This document shows, piece by piece, positions 7,845-18,700 of a DNA stretch of 64,000 nucleotides. The notes beneath the pieces are model-generated. The model did not search any database. It was not told where the DNA came from and saw nothing but the letters and a program-made list of their open reading frames with translations. Position numbers and translations under genes: made by a program. The number at the start of each line of letters is the position of its first letter. Position 1 is the first letter of the stretch. Location of the stretch: contig NZ_BCUF01000018.1 in NCBI RefSeq assembly GCF_001591145.1, positions 31,850 through 95,849 of the forward strand, read 5' to 3'. This DNA is from Vibrio harveyi NBRC 15634 = ATCC 14126 = KCTC 12724 (lineage in GTDB: Bacteria; Pseudomonadota; Gammaproteobacteria; Enterobacterales; Vibrionaceae).

Positions 7845-10553
7845 TCAGTAACCCATCAATTGCAGCAAGTTCTCCGCCGTCACAATCGCTTCCTTACGGT
7901 TTGCAATGTTGAGCTTTTGGTACAAGTTACGAATGTGAGTCTTAATCGTTGTGCCTGCTACGTCTAACTCTTGAGCGATTTGCTCATTGCTAAAGCCTGA
8001 GTAGATCAAACCAAGCACTTGCCATTCACGTTGCGTGAGTGGACTGGTTCGAACCAGCTCCGGCACGTTCGGGTGGTTCACCAGTTTCTCAATAAAGTCT
8101 TCATCAAAGTGAATCGAACGGCTGCGTTGGTTTGAAGAGATGTCTTTCATCAATTGCTGAGCACGGTGACGTTCTAAATCGCCCAGCTCATGACGAAGAC
8201 TTAGCTTCTCTAGTAGACCACCAATCGTTGCACCGTCGATTAAGAAGTTGCCGACCATACCGGTTTGGTTTGTCATCACTAGTGCTTCTTTCAATAGTGC
8301 TTTTGCTTGCTCTTCGTCTTTCTGACGCGCGGCAAATACCGCTTCAACCACAAGGTTGCGATTGGTATCGGTCACCAAGTTAGTACGACGAGCTTCGCTT
8401 TGTAGGAAGTCCAAAGCTTGTCGCGCTTCGCCATATTGGCCAAGGTTGATGTGAGCACGAGCAATATTGCGCCACTGTAACTGCAAGAAGTGGTTACACG
8501 CTGATTCCGGGCGAACTGCGGTGTTCAACCATTCTTGAATTGCTTCTGTGTTGCCACGAGCTTGCCAGAACAAGATCAGAGAGAGTGATGCGTTTGCCGT
8601 CCAGTCTACGTGATAAGTGGATTGTTTCATCAAGTGCTGGATGTGTTCGATAAACTTACCCGCTTTGTCTAATTCACCGCGACCAATCGCAATACGTGCC
8701 AACATTGAGTAGCTATGTAAGTGCTTACTTGGTGAGTGGTTTTCTAGAATTTGTAGCCCTTTGTATGAGCACTCTTCTGCTTCATCCAAGCGGTTCCAGC
8801 ACCACAATACTTGCGCGCGAATTCGTAATAAAAACTCGTGAAGAGGAACATGCTGAAGCTGTTGATCTTCAATCAAGCGGAAGCCGGAATCTTGCAGCTC
8901 AAATGCTGCTTGGACGTAACCTTGCGCGATCATGATTTCACTTTGTTGCAAGATTGCCCATAACGCTTGGTGGTAAACCTGATACTGACGTGCCAGTTTT
9001 TCGGTTTGTTGCATCATTGGTAATGCGCGGTCAAGTTTACCCAGTACGTGGTTTACTTCACCAACGACTGACGTCGCCACGATACGGCTGCGGTACACCG
9101 TTGGGTCAAGTTGGCTCAGTGCTAACTCGGCTAACTCTAATGCACGCTCTGGTTGGTTGCTGTTGATTGCAACCTGAGCGAGTAGGGCATTAGCTTGACC
9201 TTGGTAGCCAGAATCAAGTTCGATATTACGTTTCTTATGCTCTTCTTCGGCTTCTGCTAGTAGCTCACCAACCTGGTTGTAGCGGTGTTGGCTTTGCGCC
9301 AACCATGCGCGCAACATCGACAGTTTCGGGTGGCTGAAGAGTAAGTCTTTATCAAGCTGGTTGATCGCCGCTTCTAGCGTTGTTAACTCACCTTGGTTGA
9401 ACATCTTCCAACCAAATTCATTCAAGATTTCTACGATTAGATCAGTGTCGTCAGATTTCTGTGCGTGGTGAATAGCTTGATGCGGTGCTTTCTGTTTTAG
9501 CCAGGCGACAGCTGCGTTGCGGTGTAGATCTTTCTCTTGTTGAGGAATACGCGCTTGACGTTCATGCGACAAAAATTCGCCAAACAGATTGTGGAATCGG
9601 AACCAGTTTTGTTCACCTTCCAGTGGATAGATAAACAAGCCGTATCGATTGAGTGACTCAATCATGCCGAGTGCATCTTCACGTTGCGTCAATGCAAAGA
9701 CGAGTTCGTCGTTGAAATGGTCGAGTACCGACACTTGCATTAAGAAATGACGTGTCTCTTTGTCTAATAGATCAAAGACTTCTTCGACTAAGTAATCCCA
9801 TAAGTGTGCATGATTAAACTGAGACACCGACTCTACGGTTTGTGCCAGAGTGCGGTTCTGATGCTGTGCTTGTAGGGCGATAAGTTGTAACGCTGATGGC
9901 CAACCTTCAACGTAAGTACGTAAGTTGTTCGCCATGTCTTCATCGATGCCATCGGCAATGCGTTGGTTGAAGAAGCGTGTGGTTTCTTCGGTATCGAATG
10001 CCAACATTTCGTTGCCGATTTCGATCATCAAGTCACGGACACGAAGGTTCGCAGTGCCTAATGGCGGTGCCGCACGGCTAGTAACCACTACAGTAAGGTT
10101 GTCTGGCATGTGCTTTAAGAAAAAACGCATGGACTCGTGAATTTCGTCGTTAGTGATCAGATGGTAGTCATCGAGTACGACGTAACACTCATGCTGAAAA
10201 TCTGCCATTTCAGCGAAAACTTCGCTGAATAAAGAGCGTAAAGAAGAGAACTGACGCTTTTCAGCCAATTTTTGAGCGTTAGAGCAGTTGTAGTTGGTCG
10301 CTTTGTTTAAAGCTTGCAGTAGATAGTTAACGAAGCGGAAACCATCGTTATCACTGTCGTCGATACTGTACCAACCTACATTGGGTTTGTCTGACAGCCA
10401 CTGTGCCGCCATGGTGGTTTTCCCGTAACCAGCCGGCGAGCGAAACAATACCAGTTTGTAGTAAGGCGCTTGTTGCAGTAAGTCCAACACTCGCGGACGG
10501 ACGATTGCGTTGTGCAGGCGACCTGGGCGAGTAAGTTTAGATGGAATCCACAT
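7845..10553 (-). CDS. malT: Maltotriose-responsive transcriptional activator MalT
   Basis: ATP-dependent activator of the maltose/maltodextrin regulon, switched on by maltotriose and ATP. The 902 residues follow E. coli MalT end to end: start [10 protein letters not shown], Walker [10 protein letters not shown] (residues 39-47), Walker B-like VVLDDYH near 130, central TPR-like superhelix, and a LuxR-type helix-turn-helix at the C-terminus beginning [15 protein letters not shown]. It is transcribed divergently from malP across a 567-base region with CRP-like sites, the closest of which to malT is at 10747-10762. A terminator follows. Confidence 0.96.
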   Translation of the reverse strand: MWIPSKLTRPGRLHNAIVRPRVLDLLQQAPYYKLVLFRSPAGYGKTTMAAQWLSDKPNVGWYSIDDSDNDGFRFVNYLLQALNKATNYNCSNAQKLAEKRQFSSLRSLFSEVFAEMADFQHECYVVLDDYHLITNDEIHESMRFFLKHMPDNLTVVVTSRAAPPLGTANLRVRDLMIEIGNEMLAFDTEETTRFFNQRIADGIDEDMANNLRTYVEGWPSALQLIALQAQHQNRTLAQTVESVSQFNHAHLWDYLVEEVFDLLDKETRHFLMQVSVLDHFNDELVFALTQREDALGMIESLNRYGLFIYPLEGEQNWFRFHNLFGEFLSHERQARIPQQEKDLHRNAAVAWLKQKAPHQAIHHAQKSDDTDLIVEILNEFGWKMFNQGELTTLEAAINQLDKDLLFSHPKLSMLRAWLAQSQHRYNQVGELLAEAEEEHKKRNIELDSGYQGQANALLAQVAINSNQPERALELAELALSQLDPTVYRSRIVATSVVGEVNHVLGKLDRALPMMQQTEKLARQYQVYHQALWAILQQSEIMIAQGYVQAAFELQDSGFRLIEDQQLQHVPLHEFLLRIRAQVLWCWNRLDEAEECSYKGLQILENHSPSKHLHSYSMLARIAIGRGELDKAGKFIEHIQHLMKQSTYHVDWTANASLSLILFWQARGNTEAIQEWLNTAVRPESACNHFLQLQWRNIARAHINLGQYGEARQALDFLQSEARRTNLVTDTNRNLVVEAVFAARQKDEEQAKALLKEALVMTNQTGMVGNFLIDGATIGGLLEKLSLRHELGDLERHRAQQLMKDISSNQRSRSIHFDEDFIEKLVNHPNVPELVRTSPLTQREWQVLGLIYSGFSNEQIAQELDVAGTTIKTHIRNLYQKLNIANRKEAIVTAENLLQLMGY

Positions 10554-10746
10554 TATAAATTCTGTCCTTAATTTTTTGAGCTAGCGAAACTAGAAACTGA
10601 CTCACACCACTAAATTCTAGTTTGTATAAAAAGTGTACAGGCTTGCGAGTCGTTTTGGATGTTACGACAACAGAATTGGTTGTTACTTTGATCCACTTCC
10701 TAATTCTCAAGAGTTGATGCAAATGCCACCAACTACGCCCTGTATT

Positions 10747-10762
10747 TGTGATTTTGGTCACT
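10747..10762. promoter_or_regulatory. CRP-like site upstream of malT
   Basis: TGTGATTTTGGTCACT matches the TGTGA-N6-TCACA pattern with one mismatch. It lies about 195 bases upstream of the malT start; malT is CRP-dependent in enterobacteria. Confidence 0.6.
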
Positions 10763-10928
10763 TAAACATCGATGGTATTGATCCCATGTAGAGAGAGTTG
10801 CACATCTATTAAGGAGAAATTATCAATGTTAAAAGACGTAATGTGATCGATAAGACAGTTTTTACATTGGAGTTGGAAGGGGGAATAAAAAACGTCATGA
10901 ACAAATTTTAATCTTTCTCACAGGTGGC

Positions 10929-10986
10929 TGTGATCCGAATCACTAAGAATAGGGTTATAGGCTGCCGTGTTGCGATTTGGATCACT
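10929..10986. promoter_or_regulatory. Two CRP-like sites upstream of malP
   Basis: TGTGATCCGAATCACT at 10929-10944 and TGCGATTTGGATCACT at 10971-10986 both fit TGTGA-N6-TCACA with few mismatches; their centres are 42 bases (four helical turns) apart, so both would lie on the same DNA face, ahead of the MalT-type boxes. Confidence 0.65.
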
Positions 10987-11000
10987 AAGTTTGCAAGCTT

Positions 11001-11055
11001 ACGCCCTCTACGCCCTACCCCCTCCTCCTTGTAGGGAGGACAAATGGGAGGATGT
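11001..11055. promoter_or_regulatory. Cluster of MalT-type boxes in the malP promoter
   Basis: GGAGGA-type cores, as in the MalT consensus GGGGAKGAGG, occur on the minus strand at 11018-11028 and on the plus strand at 11034-11040 and 11046-11052. Just left of them is a direct pair of GGGCGT units on the minus strand (11001-11016), including a GGGCGTAG that also flanks the malS promoter. Confidence 0.6.
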
Positions 11056-11120
11056 TTATTCACAGAGGGAAATGCACGATGTATGGCAGATGAATTACTA
11101 AAAGACGTGAGAATTTCTTA

Positions 11121-13574
11121 ATGAAACCTACTCAACAGAAACAATTTGACAAGAAGTCGTTCCAAGAAAGCGTAAAGAAACATCTATCTGTGACTTACGC
11201 TCACACGGTTGAAAATGCAGATAGCCGCGCATGGTACCTAGCAATGGGTCGTGCATTGGCTGAGTTTACGACTTGTGATTTGCTTGCTACTGAAGCAGAC
11301 GCTCGCATCCAAGAAGCGAAAAGCGTTAACTACCTTTCACTAGAATTCCTTATCGGTCGTTTGACTGGTAACAACCTAATCAGCATGGGTCTTTACGAAG
11401 AGATCACTGAAGCGATGGCTGAACTAGGTCACAACCTAACAGACCTTCTAGAAGAAGAGCGCGACCCATCACTGGGTAACGGTGGTCTAGGCCGTCTAGC
11501 TGCATGTTTCATGGATTCATGTGCGGCTCAAGAATTCCCAACAGTAGGTTACGGCCTACACTACGAATACGGTCTATTTAAGCAGTCGTTTAAAGATGGT
11601 CGTCAACAAGAAGCACCAGACGCATGGCGTGGTGTAGAAGGTTACCCTTGGGAAGTGGCTCGTCCAGAGCTAGCGCAAGAAATCGGCTTCTACGGTCACG
11701 TTGAAGTGGTAAACGAAAACGGTAAAGAAGTTCGTAAATGGGTTCCTGGCATGTCTGTAAAAGCAATGCCTTGGGATCTACCTATCGTAGGTTACGAATC
11801 AGATACTGTTTACCCTCTACGCCTTTGGGAATGTCAGGCAATTGCACCATTCTCACTAGAAAGCTTTAACAACGGTGATTACTTCGAAGCTCAGCACGCA
11901 CTGATCGACGCAGGCAACATCACTAAAGTGCTTTACCCGAACGATAACCACGAGAAAGGTAAAACACTGCGTCTAATGCAACAGTACTTCCACTCTGCAG
12001 CATCTGTACGCGACATCCTACGTCGCCACGAAGCAGCAGGCTACTCGCTAGCGGATCTACCGAAGCAAGAGACTATCCAACTGAACGATACGCACCCAAC
12101 AATCGCTATTCCTGAGCTAATGCGCATCCTAGTGGACGAGAAAGGTCTGACTTGGGAAGCGGCTTGGGAAATCAGTTCTCAGACCTTCGCATACACTAAC
12201 CATACGCTACTTCCTGAAGCACTAGAGACATGGCCAGAGTCGCTAATCCAGCGTCTACTTCCACGTCACATGGAAATCATTTTTGAAATCAACCACCGCT
12301 TCCTACAAGAAGTTCGTAAGATGTGGCCTGGTGACGGTGAGAAGCAAGCTAAGCTTTCTATCATCCAAGAAGGTTTCAACCGCATGGTTCGCATGGCAAA
12401 CCTATGTGTAATCGGTTCTTACGCAGTTAACGGCGTAGCAGCACTTCACTCTGAGTTGGTTAAGAAAGACCTATTCCCAGAGTTCCACGAGATGTACCCA
12501 ACTCGTCTACATAACGTAACAAACGGTATCACGCCACGTCGTTGGTTGAAGTTCTGTAACCCAGGTCTATCTAAGCTAATTACCGATAAGATCGGTCCTG
12601 AATGGCCAGCAAAACTTGAGCAACTAGAAGGTATCGCTAAGTACGCAACAGACGCGAAATTCCAAAAAGAGTTCATGGCTGTTAAGAAAGAAAACAAACA
12701 GCGTCTTGCTGATTGGGTTCTAGATAACATGGGTATCGAACTAGATACTAACGCTATCTTCGACGTTCAAATCAAGCGTCTACACGAGTACAAGCGTCAG
12801 CACCTAGATCTGCTACACATTCTGTCTCTATACCACCGCATCCTAAATGAACCTGGTTTCGAGTGTGAGCCACGCGTATGTTTCTTCGCTGCGAAAGCCG
12901 CTCCAGGTTACCACCTAGCGAAAGAAATTATGTTCGCAGTGAACAAGGTTGCAGAGAAGATCAACAATGATCCACGTATCGGTAACAAACTGAAAGTGGT
13001 CTTCATCCCTGACTACCGCGTGAGCATGGCTGAAATCATCATCCCTGCGGCAGACGTTTCACAACAAATCTCTCTAGCAGGTAAAGAAGCATCTGGTACA
13101 GGTAACATGAAGATGGCTCTTAACGGTGCCCTAACTATCGGTACGATGGATGGTGCTAACGTTGAGATTCGCGAAGAAGTGGGCGACGAGAACATCTACA
13201 TCTTCGGTCTTGATGTTGAAGGCGTGAAAGCGGTTAAAGCAGCTGGCTACAACCCTTACGACTACTACAATGCTGACCACTTACTAAAAGCGTCTCTAGA
13301 CCTACTAACAGGTGATGAGTTTACGCCAGGTCAACCAGGTCTACTACGCGCTACATTCGATAGCCTACTAGATGGCGGTGACCCGTACCTATGTCTTGCT
13401 GACTTCGCATCTTATGTGAAAGCGCATGAAGAAATGGGCAAACAATACAAAGACCAAGCTGGCTGGGCTAAGAAAGCCATTCTTAACACTGCCCTAGTTG
13501 GCAAGTTTACATCAGACCGCTCAATTCGTGACTATGTGAACAACATCTGGAAACTAGAAGCGGTAAAACGTTAA
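11121..13574 (+). CDS. malP: Maltodextrin/glycogen phosphorylase
   Basis: Pyridoxal-phosphate enzyme that releases glucose-1-phosphate from alpha-1,4-glucans in the cytoplasm. The 817 residues match bacterial phosphorylases (GT35). The cofactor lysine is Lys664 in the EASGTGNMKMALNG motif, and the phosphate-site segment LGNGGLGRLAACFMDS is near the N-terminus. It is the first gene of the malP-malQ-glgB run downstream of MalT and CRP sites. Codon use is strongly biased (CTA, GGT and AAC preferred), suggesting high expression. GlgP is an alternative name; position next to malQ and malT favours malP. Confidence 0.95.
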   Translation: MKPTQQKQFDKKSFQESVKKHLSVTYAHTVENADSRAWYLAMGRALAEFTTCDLLATEADARIQEAKSVNYLSLEFLIGRLTGNNLISMGLYEEITEAMAELGHNLTDLLEEERDPSLGNGGLGRLAACFMDSCAAQEFPTVGYGLHYEYGLFKQSFKDGRQQEAPDAWRGVEGYPWEVARPELAQEIGFYGHVEVVNENGKEVRKWVPGMSVKAMPWDLPIVGYESDTVYPLRLWECQAIAPFSLESFNNGDYFEAQHALIDAGNITKVLYPNDNHEKGKTLRLMQQYFHSAASVRDILRRHEAAGYSLADLPKQETIQLNDTHPTIAIPELMRILVDEKGLTWEAAWEISSQTFAYTNHTLLPEALETWPESLIQRLLPRHMEIIFEINHRFLQEVRKMWPGDGEKQAKLSIIQEGFNRMVRMANLCVIGSYAVNGVAALHSELVKKDLFPEFHEMYPTRLHNVTNGITPRRWLKFCNPGLSKLITDKIGPEWPAKLEQLEGIAKYATDAKFQKEFMAVKKENKQRLADWVLDNMGIELDTNAIFDVQIKRLHEYKRQHLDLLHILSLYHRILNEPGFECEPRVCFFAAKAAPGYHLAKEIMFAVNKVAEKINNDPRIGNKLKVVFIPDYRVSMAEIIIPAADVSQQISLAGKEASGTGNMKMALNGALTIGTMDGANVEIREEVGDENIYIFGLDVEGVKAVKAAGYNPYDYYNADHLLKASLDLLTGDEFTPGQPGLLRATFDSLLDGGDPYLCLADFASYVKAHEEMGKQYKDQAGWAKKAILNTALVGKFTSDRSIRDYVNNIWKLEAVKR

Positions 13575-13579
13575 AAGTG

Positions 13580-13782
13580 ATACCCAAGTAACCCCAGGAT
13601 GCTTTGTTCAGCGAGATTGACTTGGTTTTCAGGCAAGGCAACTCGCCCTCTGGGAGCGTGTCATTGACCCGATTTCGGTGTCAAACAACTAGGAAAGAGG
13701 CTGCTATTCCACGGCGTTGTTTTCCTTGAACTCGAATCAATGACAACGCTCTGAACTGTGCATCTTGAGGTCACTTGGGTAT
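13580..13782. repeat. Complete ~203-bp dispersed element with terminal inverted repeats (MITE-like)
   Basis: Left end ATACCCAAGTAACC and right end GGTCACTTGGGTAT are inverted repeats of each other. The interior has no open frame of note. A truncated copy in reverse orientation lies at 7641-7735 and an end-only remnant at 37267-37292. It occupies the malP-malQ intergenic region and leaves 105 bases before malQ. A non-autonomous mobile element or an extended palindromic repeat would both explain it; no target duplication was obvious. Confidence 0.7.
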
Positions 13783-13784
13783 AA

Positions 13785-13818
13785 GACCAAGGTAGCCGAG
13801 CGCTACCTTTGGTCATTT
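13785..13818 (+). terminator. Hairpin after malP, possible attenuating terminator
   Basis: GACCAAGGTAGC pairs with GCTACCTTTGGTC (one bulged T), loop CGAGC, followed only by CATTTTC. The stem is strong and the T-tract weak, so partial termination between malP and malQ is possible. Confidence 0.45.
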
Positions 13819-13887
13819 TCAAGAATTAGTTATTGATAACAATAAAACCCTACATGGAAGGTGTCGGTATTACCTTCGGAGAAAGCG

Positions 13888-16068
13888 ATGAAAGAACAAA
13901 CAGCATTAAAGAAAGTCGCAGACATGGCGCGATTAGCTGATAGCTACGTCAGCGCGTGGGGAGACGAGGCAAAAGTTTCTGAGGAGACGCTACGCCGCTT
14001 GCTCACTTCACTTGGCTACGATACTAGCAGCGATGAGAAGCTATTGGCTTCTGCTGAGAAAAAACATAAGAAAGACGTACTAGCCCCTGTTCTTGTTTTA
14101 CGCGACGGCGACCCAGTCGAAGTGGAACTAAACCTAGGTACGAGTGCTCGTGAGAGTGAATTTAGCTGGCGTTTAGAAACAGAACAAGGAGAGGTACTTG
14201 AAGGCTATCTTCAGTCGCAAATTGTTCGTGATGAACGAGCTGAGGGTGGCCCTCTAGTGTTTGCATTGCCAAAGAATTTGGCATGGGGTTACCACAAACT
14301 GATCATCAGCCGTAAACGCCGTAAGACACCTTACGAAATGTCGCTGATCATCACACCGAAAGCGTGTTTCAAACAAGAAGATCTAAACCAACATAAAAAG
14401 CTATGGGGTCCAAGCATTCAGCTTTACACACTGCGTACTCAGCACAACTGGGGTATCGGTGACTTTGGTGACCTTAAGCAGCTGGTCAGTGATATCGCCT
14501 CTCGTGGCGGTGACTTCATTGGTTTGAACCCAATTCATTCATTGTTCCCAGCGAACCCTGAAGGTGCGAGCCCATACAGCCCGTCTTCTCGTCGTTGGCT
14601 GAACATCATGTACATCGACGTAAGCTCTGTGCCTGAATTTGCACTAAGTGCAGAAGCACAACAACGCGTTGGCAGCGCTGAGTTCCAACAGCGTCTGCAA
14701 AAAGCTCGTGAAGCACACTGGGTGAACTACACCGAGGTTTCTGAGCTTAAGATGAACATTCTTCCGCTGCTATTTAGCGAGTTCAAAGCACGTCATCTAG
14801 ACAAGAACACTGATCGTGCGCGCGCGTTCCTAGAGTTTGTAGAACTTGGCGGTGAGAGCCTACTTCACCAAGCGGCATTTGATGCTCTGCATGGTGAATT
14901 ACACGCTGAAGATTCAAGTGTTTGGGGCTGGCCGGTATTCCCTGAGAAATTCCGTACGTTTGATGCTGCGGCAACTCAGAAGTACATCAAAGACAACTCT
15001 GACCGCGTTCACCTGTACATGTACCTACAGTGGATTGCAGACGATCAAATCAAAGAAGCACAGGCTCTTGCAGAAGAAAAAGGCATGGCGGTTGGTCTAT
15101 ACCGTGACCTTGCTGTTGGTGTTGCAGATTCAGGCAGCGAGACTTGGGCTGATGATGGCAACCTAGTACTGGATGCAAGCATCGGTGCGCCACCAGATAT
15201 CCTTGGTCCTCTGGGTCAAAACTGGGGTCTGCCTCCGCTAAACCCACAAGTGTTGGAAGCGACAGGCTACGACGCGTACATCAAGTTGCTACGTGCAAAC
15301 ATGAAGCATTGTGGCGCACTGCGTATTGACCACGTTCTTGGTCTGCTTCGCCTTTGGTGGATTCCAAAAGGTGAGAAGGCGACAGAAGGAGCATACCTGT
15401 ACTACCCAGTTGAAGATATGCTAGCAATCCTAGCGCTAGAATCTCATCGTCATCAGTGTTCTGTAATCGGTGAAGATTTGGGTACCGTGCCTGATGAAAT
15501 CGTTGATATCCTTCGTGACGCAGGTGTTCACTCATACAAAGTATTCTTCTTCGAAACATCAAAAGACGACGGCGGCTTCATTTCTCCGAAGCATTACGCT
15601 GAGCAGTCAATGGCAGCGCTGTGTACACACGATATGCCAACCCTACGTGGCTTCTGGCACTGTGATGACTTGAAGATGGGTCGAGAGATCGGTCTGTACC
15701 CAGACGAGCAACAACTGGAAGGTCTGTTTGATGATCGTTTGAAGTGCAAACAAGGCATCCTAGACAGTGTTCGTTGGCATGGTTACCTACCAGAAGGTAT
15801 CGGTCATGATGCGCAGTACGTACCAATGGATGGTTACCTAAGTGAAGCATTGCAACTGCATGTGGCTGCGGGTGACTCAGCACTACTAAGTGTTCAGCTT
15901 GAAGACTGGCTAGAAATGGACCAACCGGTAAACATTCCAGGTACTGTTGACGAGTATCCAAACTGGCGTCGTAAACTATCGATGAACCTTGACGAAATCT
16001 TCAGCCGTGAAGACGTTAACCGTATTTCTAAGCGCCTCACTGAAGTGCGTGCGAAAGCGAGCAAATAA
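13888..16068 (+). CDS. malQ: 4-alpha-glucanotransferase (amylomaltase)
   Basis: GH77 cytoplasmic enzyme that disproportionates maltodextrins so that MalP can degrade them. The catalytic residues are visible: Asp481 in LRIDHV, Glu529 in IGEDLG and Asp582 in THDMPT. The start is taken at ATG 13888 because a GGAG site lies seven bases before it; a GTG at 13861 in the same frame has no proper ribosome site. That gives 726 residues, slightly longer than E. coli MalQ because of an N-terminal domain of about 140 residues. It lies between malP and glgB on the same strand, but with the repeat element in the upstream gap. Confidence 0.95.
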   Translation: MKEQTALKKVADMARLADSYVSAWGDEAKVSEETLRRLLTSLGYDTSSDEKLLASAEKKHKKDVLAPVLVLRDGDPVEVELNLGTSARESEFSWRLETEQGEVLEGYLQSQIVRDERAEGGPLVFALPKNLAWGYHKLIISRKRRKTPYEMSLIITPKACFKQEDLNQHKKLWGPSIQLYTLRTQHNWGIGDFGDLKQLVSDIASRGGDFIGLNPIHSLFPANPEGASPYSPSSRRWLNIMYIDVSSVPEFALSAEAQQRVGSAEFQQRLQKAREAHWVNYTEVSELKMNILPLLFSEFKARHLDKNTDRARAFLEFVELGGESLLHQAAFDALHGELHAEDSSVWGWPVFPEKFRTFDAAATQKYIKDNSDRVHLYMYLQWIADDQIKEAQALAEEKGMAVGLYRDLAVGVADSGSETWADDGNLVLDASIGAPPDILGPLGQNWGLPPLNPQVLEATGYDAYIKLLRANMKHCGALRIDHVLGLLRLWWIPKGEKATEGAYLYYPVEDMLAILALESHRHQCSVIGEDLGTVPDEIVDILRDAGVHSYKVFFFETSKDDGGFISPKHYAEQSMAALCTHDMPTLRGFWHCDDLKMGREIGLYPDEQQLEGLFDDRLKCKQGILDSVRWHGYLPEGIGHDAQYVPMDGYLSEALQLHVAAGDSALLSVQLEDWLEMDQPVNIPGTVDEYPNWRRKLSMNLDEIFSREDVNRISKRLTEVRAKASK

Positions 16069-16179
16069 GGTGGAATGGGTGATGTAGGAGTTCGCGAATT
16101 TAATTGCGCTGAGGTACGAAAGTACAGCCTAGGTCACTCATTAAATCGGCACAATCCGTTAGGATGAAGTACCGTTATT

Positions 16180-16212
16180 ATGCCCGCAACAATAGCGGGC
16201 ATTTTTGTTTTT
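16180..16212 (+). terminator. Rho-independent terminator after malQ
   Basis: ATGCCCGC pairs with GCGGGCAT, loop AACAATA, then TTTTTGTTTTTT. It lies between malQ and glgB, so glgB either has its own promoter or relies on read-through. Confidence 0.85.
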
Positions 16213-16294
16213 TGACGCTATTTTATTCATCTCTTGGATAGAGTGCGGTTTTTTATAATTGTGTGAATTCACAACGTTTGGCTGAGGAAATCCG

Positions 16295-18523
16295 ATGTTC
16301 AAAAACCATAAGGAGAATATCGGTGCTAGGGAGAAAGATTTGAAAACCAAGGTAAAGAAAAAATACGAACGCGCCTATGAATTACTAGCTGAGGCGGCTT
16401 ACTCAGACCCATTTGCGTCACTTGGTCCATTCATCGATGATGGCGAAGGATCGTTACGAGTTTGGATGCCGGGTGCAGACAAAGTTGAATTGGTTGTCAG
16501 CGGTGAACCTCGTGTTGAGTTAGAACGCGAAGGCGAGAGCGGCTTCATCTTGAAAGAGAAGCGTGACCTGCACCTAACTCACTACCAACTTGCTGTGGAT
16601 TGGGATGGCGTGGAACAGCTCATTGACGACCCTTACCAGTACCACAACATTTATCAAGAATACGAACACCTGCACACGCCAAAAGACATGTACCGCTACA
16701 TGGGATCGCAGTTTGTGACCATCGAGCGCGGTGGTGAAAATATCTCTGGTGTGCGCTTCCTTGTTTACGCCCCTCATGCTTCTGCAATCAGCTTAGTGGG
16801 CAGCTTCAACCAGTGGGATGGTCGTCGCCATCCAATGCAACGTCTCGACTACGGTATCTGGGGCTTGTTTATTCCTGGTTTGGAAGAGGGCGTACAATAC
16901 AAATTCGAACTCAAAGGTCCAAATGGGGAAGGGCTCCCTCATAAGCAAGACCCTTGGGGCTTCTACTCTGAACAATACCCATCATTCGCGTCGATCACTT
17001 ACGATCACAACCGTTACCAATGGCAAGATGCAAAATGGCAAAATCGTCCCGTCACACAGAAACGTGATGAAGCTTTATCTTTCTACGAACTGCATGCGGG
17101 TTCTTGGAAGCGTAACGCTGATGGGGATTTCCTAAATTACCGTGAACTCGCGGCTGAGTTAGTGCCTTACCTTGTGGATATGGGCTACACCCACGTTGAG
17201 CTGATGCCAGTTTCAGAACACCCGTTCTTTGGCTCTTGGGGTTACCAACCTGTAGGGTTGTTTGCGCCGACGAGTCGCTACGGCTCTCCAGATGATTTCA
17301 AGTTCTTCGTTGATGCGTGTCACCAAGCGGGTCTTGGTGTAGTACTGGATTGGGTTCCAGCACACTTCCCATCGGATGATCATGGCTTAGCAAACTTTGA
17401 TGGCACACCACTGTTCCACGATCCAGATCCTCGCCGCGGTTGGCACCAAGACTGGAACTCTTACATCTACGATCTAGGTCGTGAGCATGTGCGCCGTTTC
17501 CTTGTGTCTAACGCGCTGTACTGGTTTGAGCAATTCCATATTGATGGTATCCGTGTGGATGCTGTCGCGTCGATGCTCTACCTAGACTACTCACGCAGTC
17601 ACGATCAGTGGATTCCAAATGTGGATGGCGGCAACGAGAACTACGATGCGATCGCAACGTTGAAGTGGATGAACGAAGAAGTGTACAAGCACTTCCCGAA
17701 TGCAATGACCATTGCAGAAGAATCGACGGCATTCCCAGGCGTATCTGCACCGACATTTATGGGCGGTTTAGGCTTTGGCTTTAAGTGGAATATGGGTTGG
17801 ATGCACGACAGTCTTTCTTACATCCAAGAAGATCCTATTCACCGCAAATACCACCACAATACCATCACGTTCCCGCTTGTTTACGCACACAGCGAGAACT
17901 ATGTGCTGTCGCTATCTCATGATGAAGTGGTGTACGGCAAAGGTTCTATCCATAACAAGATGCCAGGTGATGAGTGGCAACAAACGGCGAACCTACGTGC
18001 TTACTACGGTTACATGTATGGTCAACCGGGTAAGAAGCTAAACTTCATGGGCGCTGAGCTTGGTCAAACCGCAGAGTGGAATCACGATGACCAGTTACAA
18101 TGGTTCTTACTTGAGTTTGGTCGCCACCAAGGTGTGCAAGCACTGATTCGCGACTTGAACCACTTGTACTGTGACGAAGCGGCGATGCACGATCAAGATT
18201 GTGTGCCTGCTGGCTTTGAATGGCGTCTGCAAGATGAAGCGGAAGCAAGTATCCTTGCGCATGAACGTATTAGCCAAGATGGCGAACGTGTATTGGTGAT
18301 CAGTAACTTCACACCAGTGCCTCATGAGCGTTTCCGTTTGGGTGTGCCGATGGAAGGCAAGTACGAACTTCTGTTGAATACTGACGACGCGAAATACGAT
18401 GGCAGCGATTTTGAGGTACTAAGTAACGTCGAAACGCAAGAATTAGAAAGCGAGTCGTTACCTCAATCTCTTGAGCTGCGTTTACCACCTCTATCGACAG
18501 TATTCTATAAACTGACGAAATAA
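16295..18523 (+). CDS. glgB: 1,4-alpha-glucan branching enzyme
   Basis: Introduces alpha-1,6 branches into glycogen. N-terminal CBM48 domains are followed by a GH13_9 barrel with nucleophile Asp422 ([10 protein letters not shown]), acid/base Glu475 (TIAEES) and Asp543 (SHDEVV), then the C-terminal beta domain. The 742 residues are normal for the full-length enterobacterial type. The ATG at 16295 has a GAGGA site six bases upstream. Pairing of a glycogen-building enzyme with malP and malQ, without glgC or glgA nearby, is typical of vibrios. Confidence 0.95.
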   Translation: MFKNHKENIGAREKDLKTKVKKKYERAYELLAEAAYSDPFASLGPFIDDGEGSLRVWMPGADKVELVVSGEPRVELEREGESGFILKEKRDLHLTHYQLAVDWDGVEQLIDDPYQYHNIYQEYEHLHTPKDMYRYMGSQFVTIERGGENISGVRFLVYAPHASAISLVGSFNQWDGRRHPMQRLDYGIWGLFIPGLEEGVQYKFELKGPNGEGLPHKQDPWGFYSEQYPSFASITYDHNRYQWQDAKWQNRPVTQKRDEALSFYELHAGSWKRNADGDFLNYRELAAELVPYLVDMGYTHVELMPVSEHPFFGSWGYQPVGLFAPTSRYGSPDDFKFFVDACHQAGLGVVLDWVPAHFPSDDHGLANFDGTPLFHDPDPRRGWHQDWNSYIYDLGREHVRRFLVSNALYWFEQFHIDGIRVDAVASMLYLDYSRSHDQWIPNVDGGNENYDAIATLKWMNEEVYKHFPNAMTIAEESTAFPGVSAPTFMGGLGFGFKWNMGWMHDSLSYIQEDPIHRKYHHNTITFPLVYAHSENYVLSLSHDEVVYGKGSIHNKMPGDEWQQTANLRAYYGYMYGQPGKKLNFMGAELGQTAEWNHDDQLQWFLLEFGRHQGVQALIRDLNHLYCDEAAMHDQDCVPAGFEWRLQDEAEASILAHERISQDGERVLVISNFTPVPHERFRLGVPMEGKYELLLNTDDAKYDGSDFEVLSNVETQELESESLPQSLELRLPPLSTVFYKLTK

Positions 18524-18543
18524 CTTTCATTAATCAAACAGTA

Positions 18544-18578
18544 AGCCCGGTTTACATTGTAAATTGGGCTTTTTTTAA
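18544..18578 (+). terminator. Terminator of glgB
   Basis: A 12-bp stem with two G-U pairs (AGCCCGGTTTAC with GTAAATTGGGCT), loop ATT, then eight T. Confidence 0.9.
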
Positions 18579-18700
18579 CCAATTTTTGACCTTGTAAACT
18601 TGTTGTTCTACCTTGAATCAGGCAACCTTCGCTCCCATTTACTTGAACACCCACACGTGTAAAAGTGGCGTATTCCTTACTCTGGCTAGGCAAATAAAGC

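Noticed and set aside
15578..15961. Leftward 127-codon open frame inside malQ
   Set aside because: Antisense shadow of conserved GH77 sequence, no start signals.
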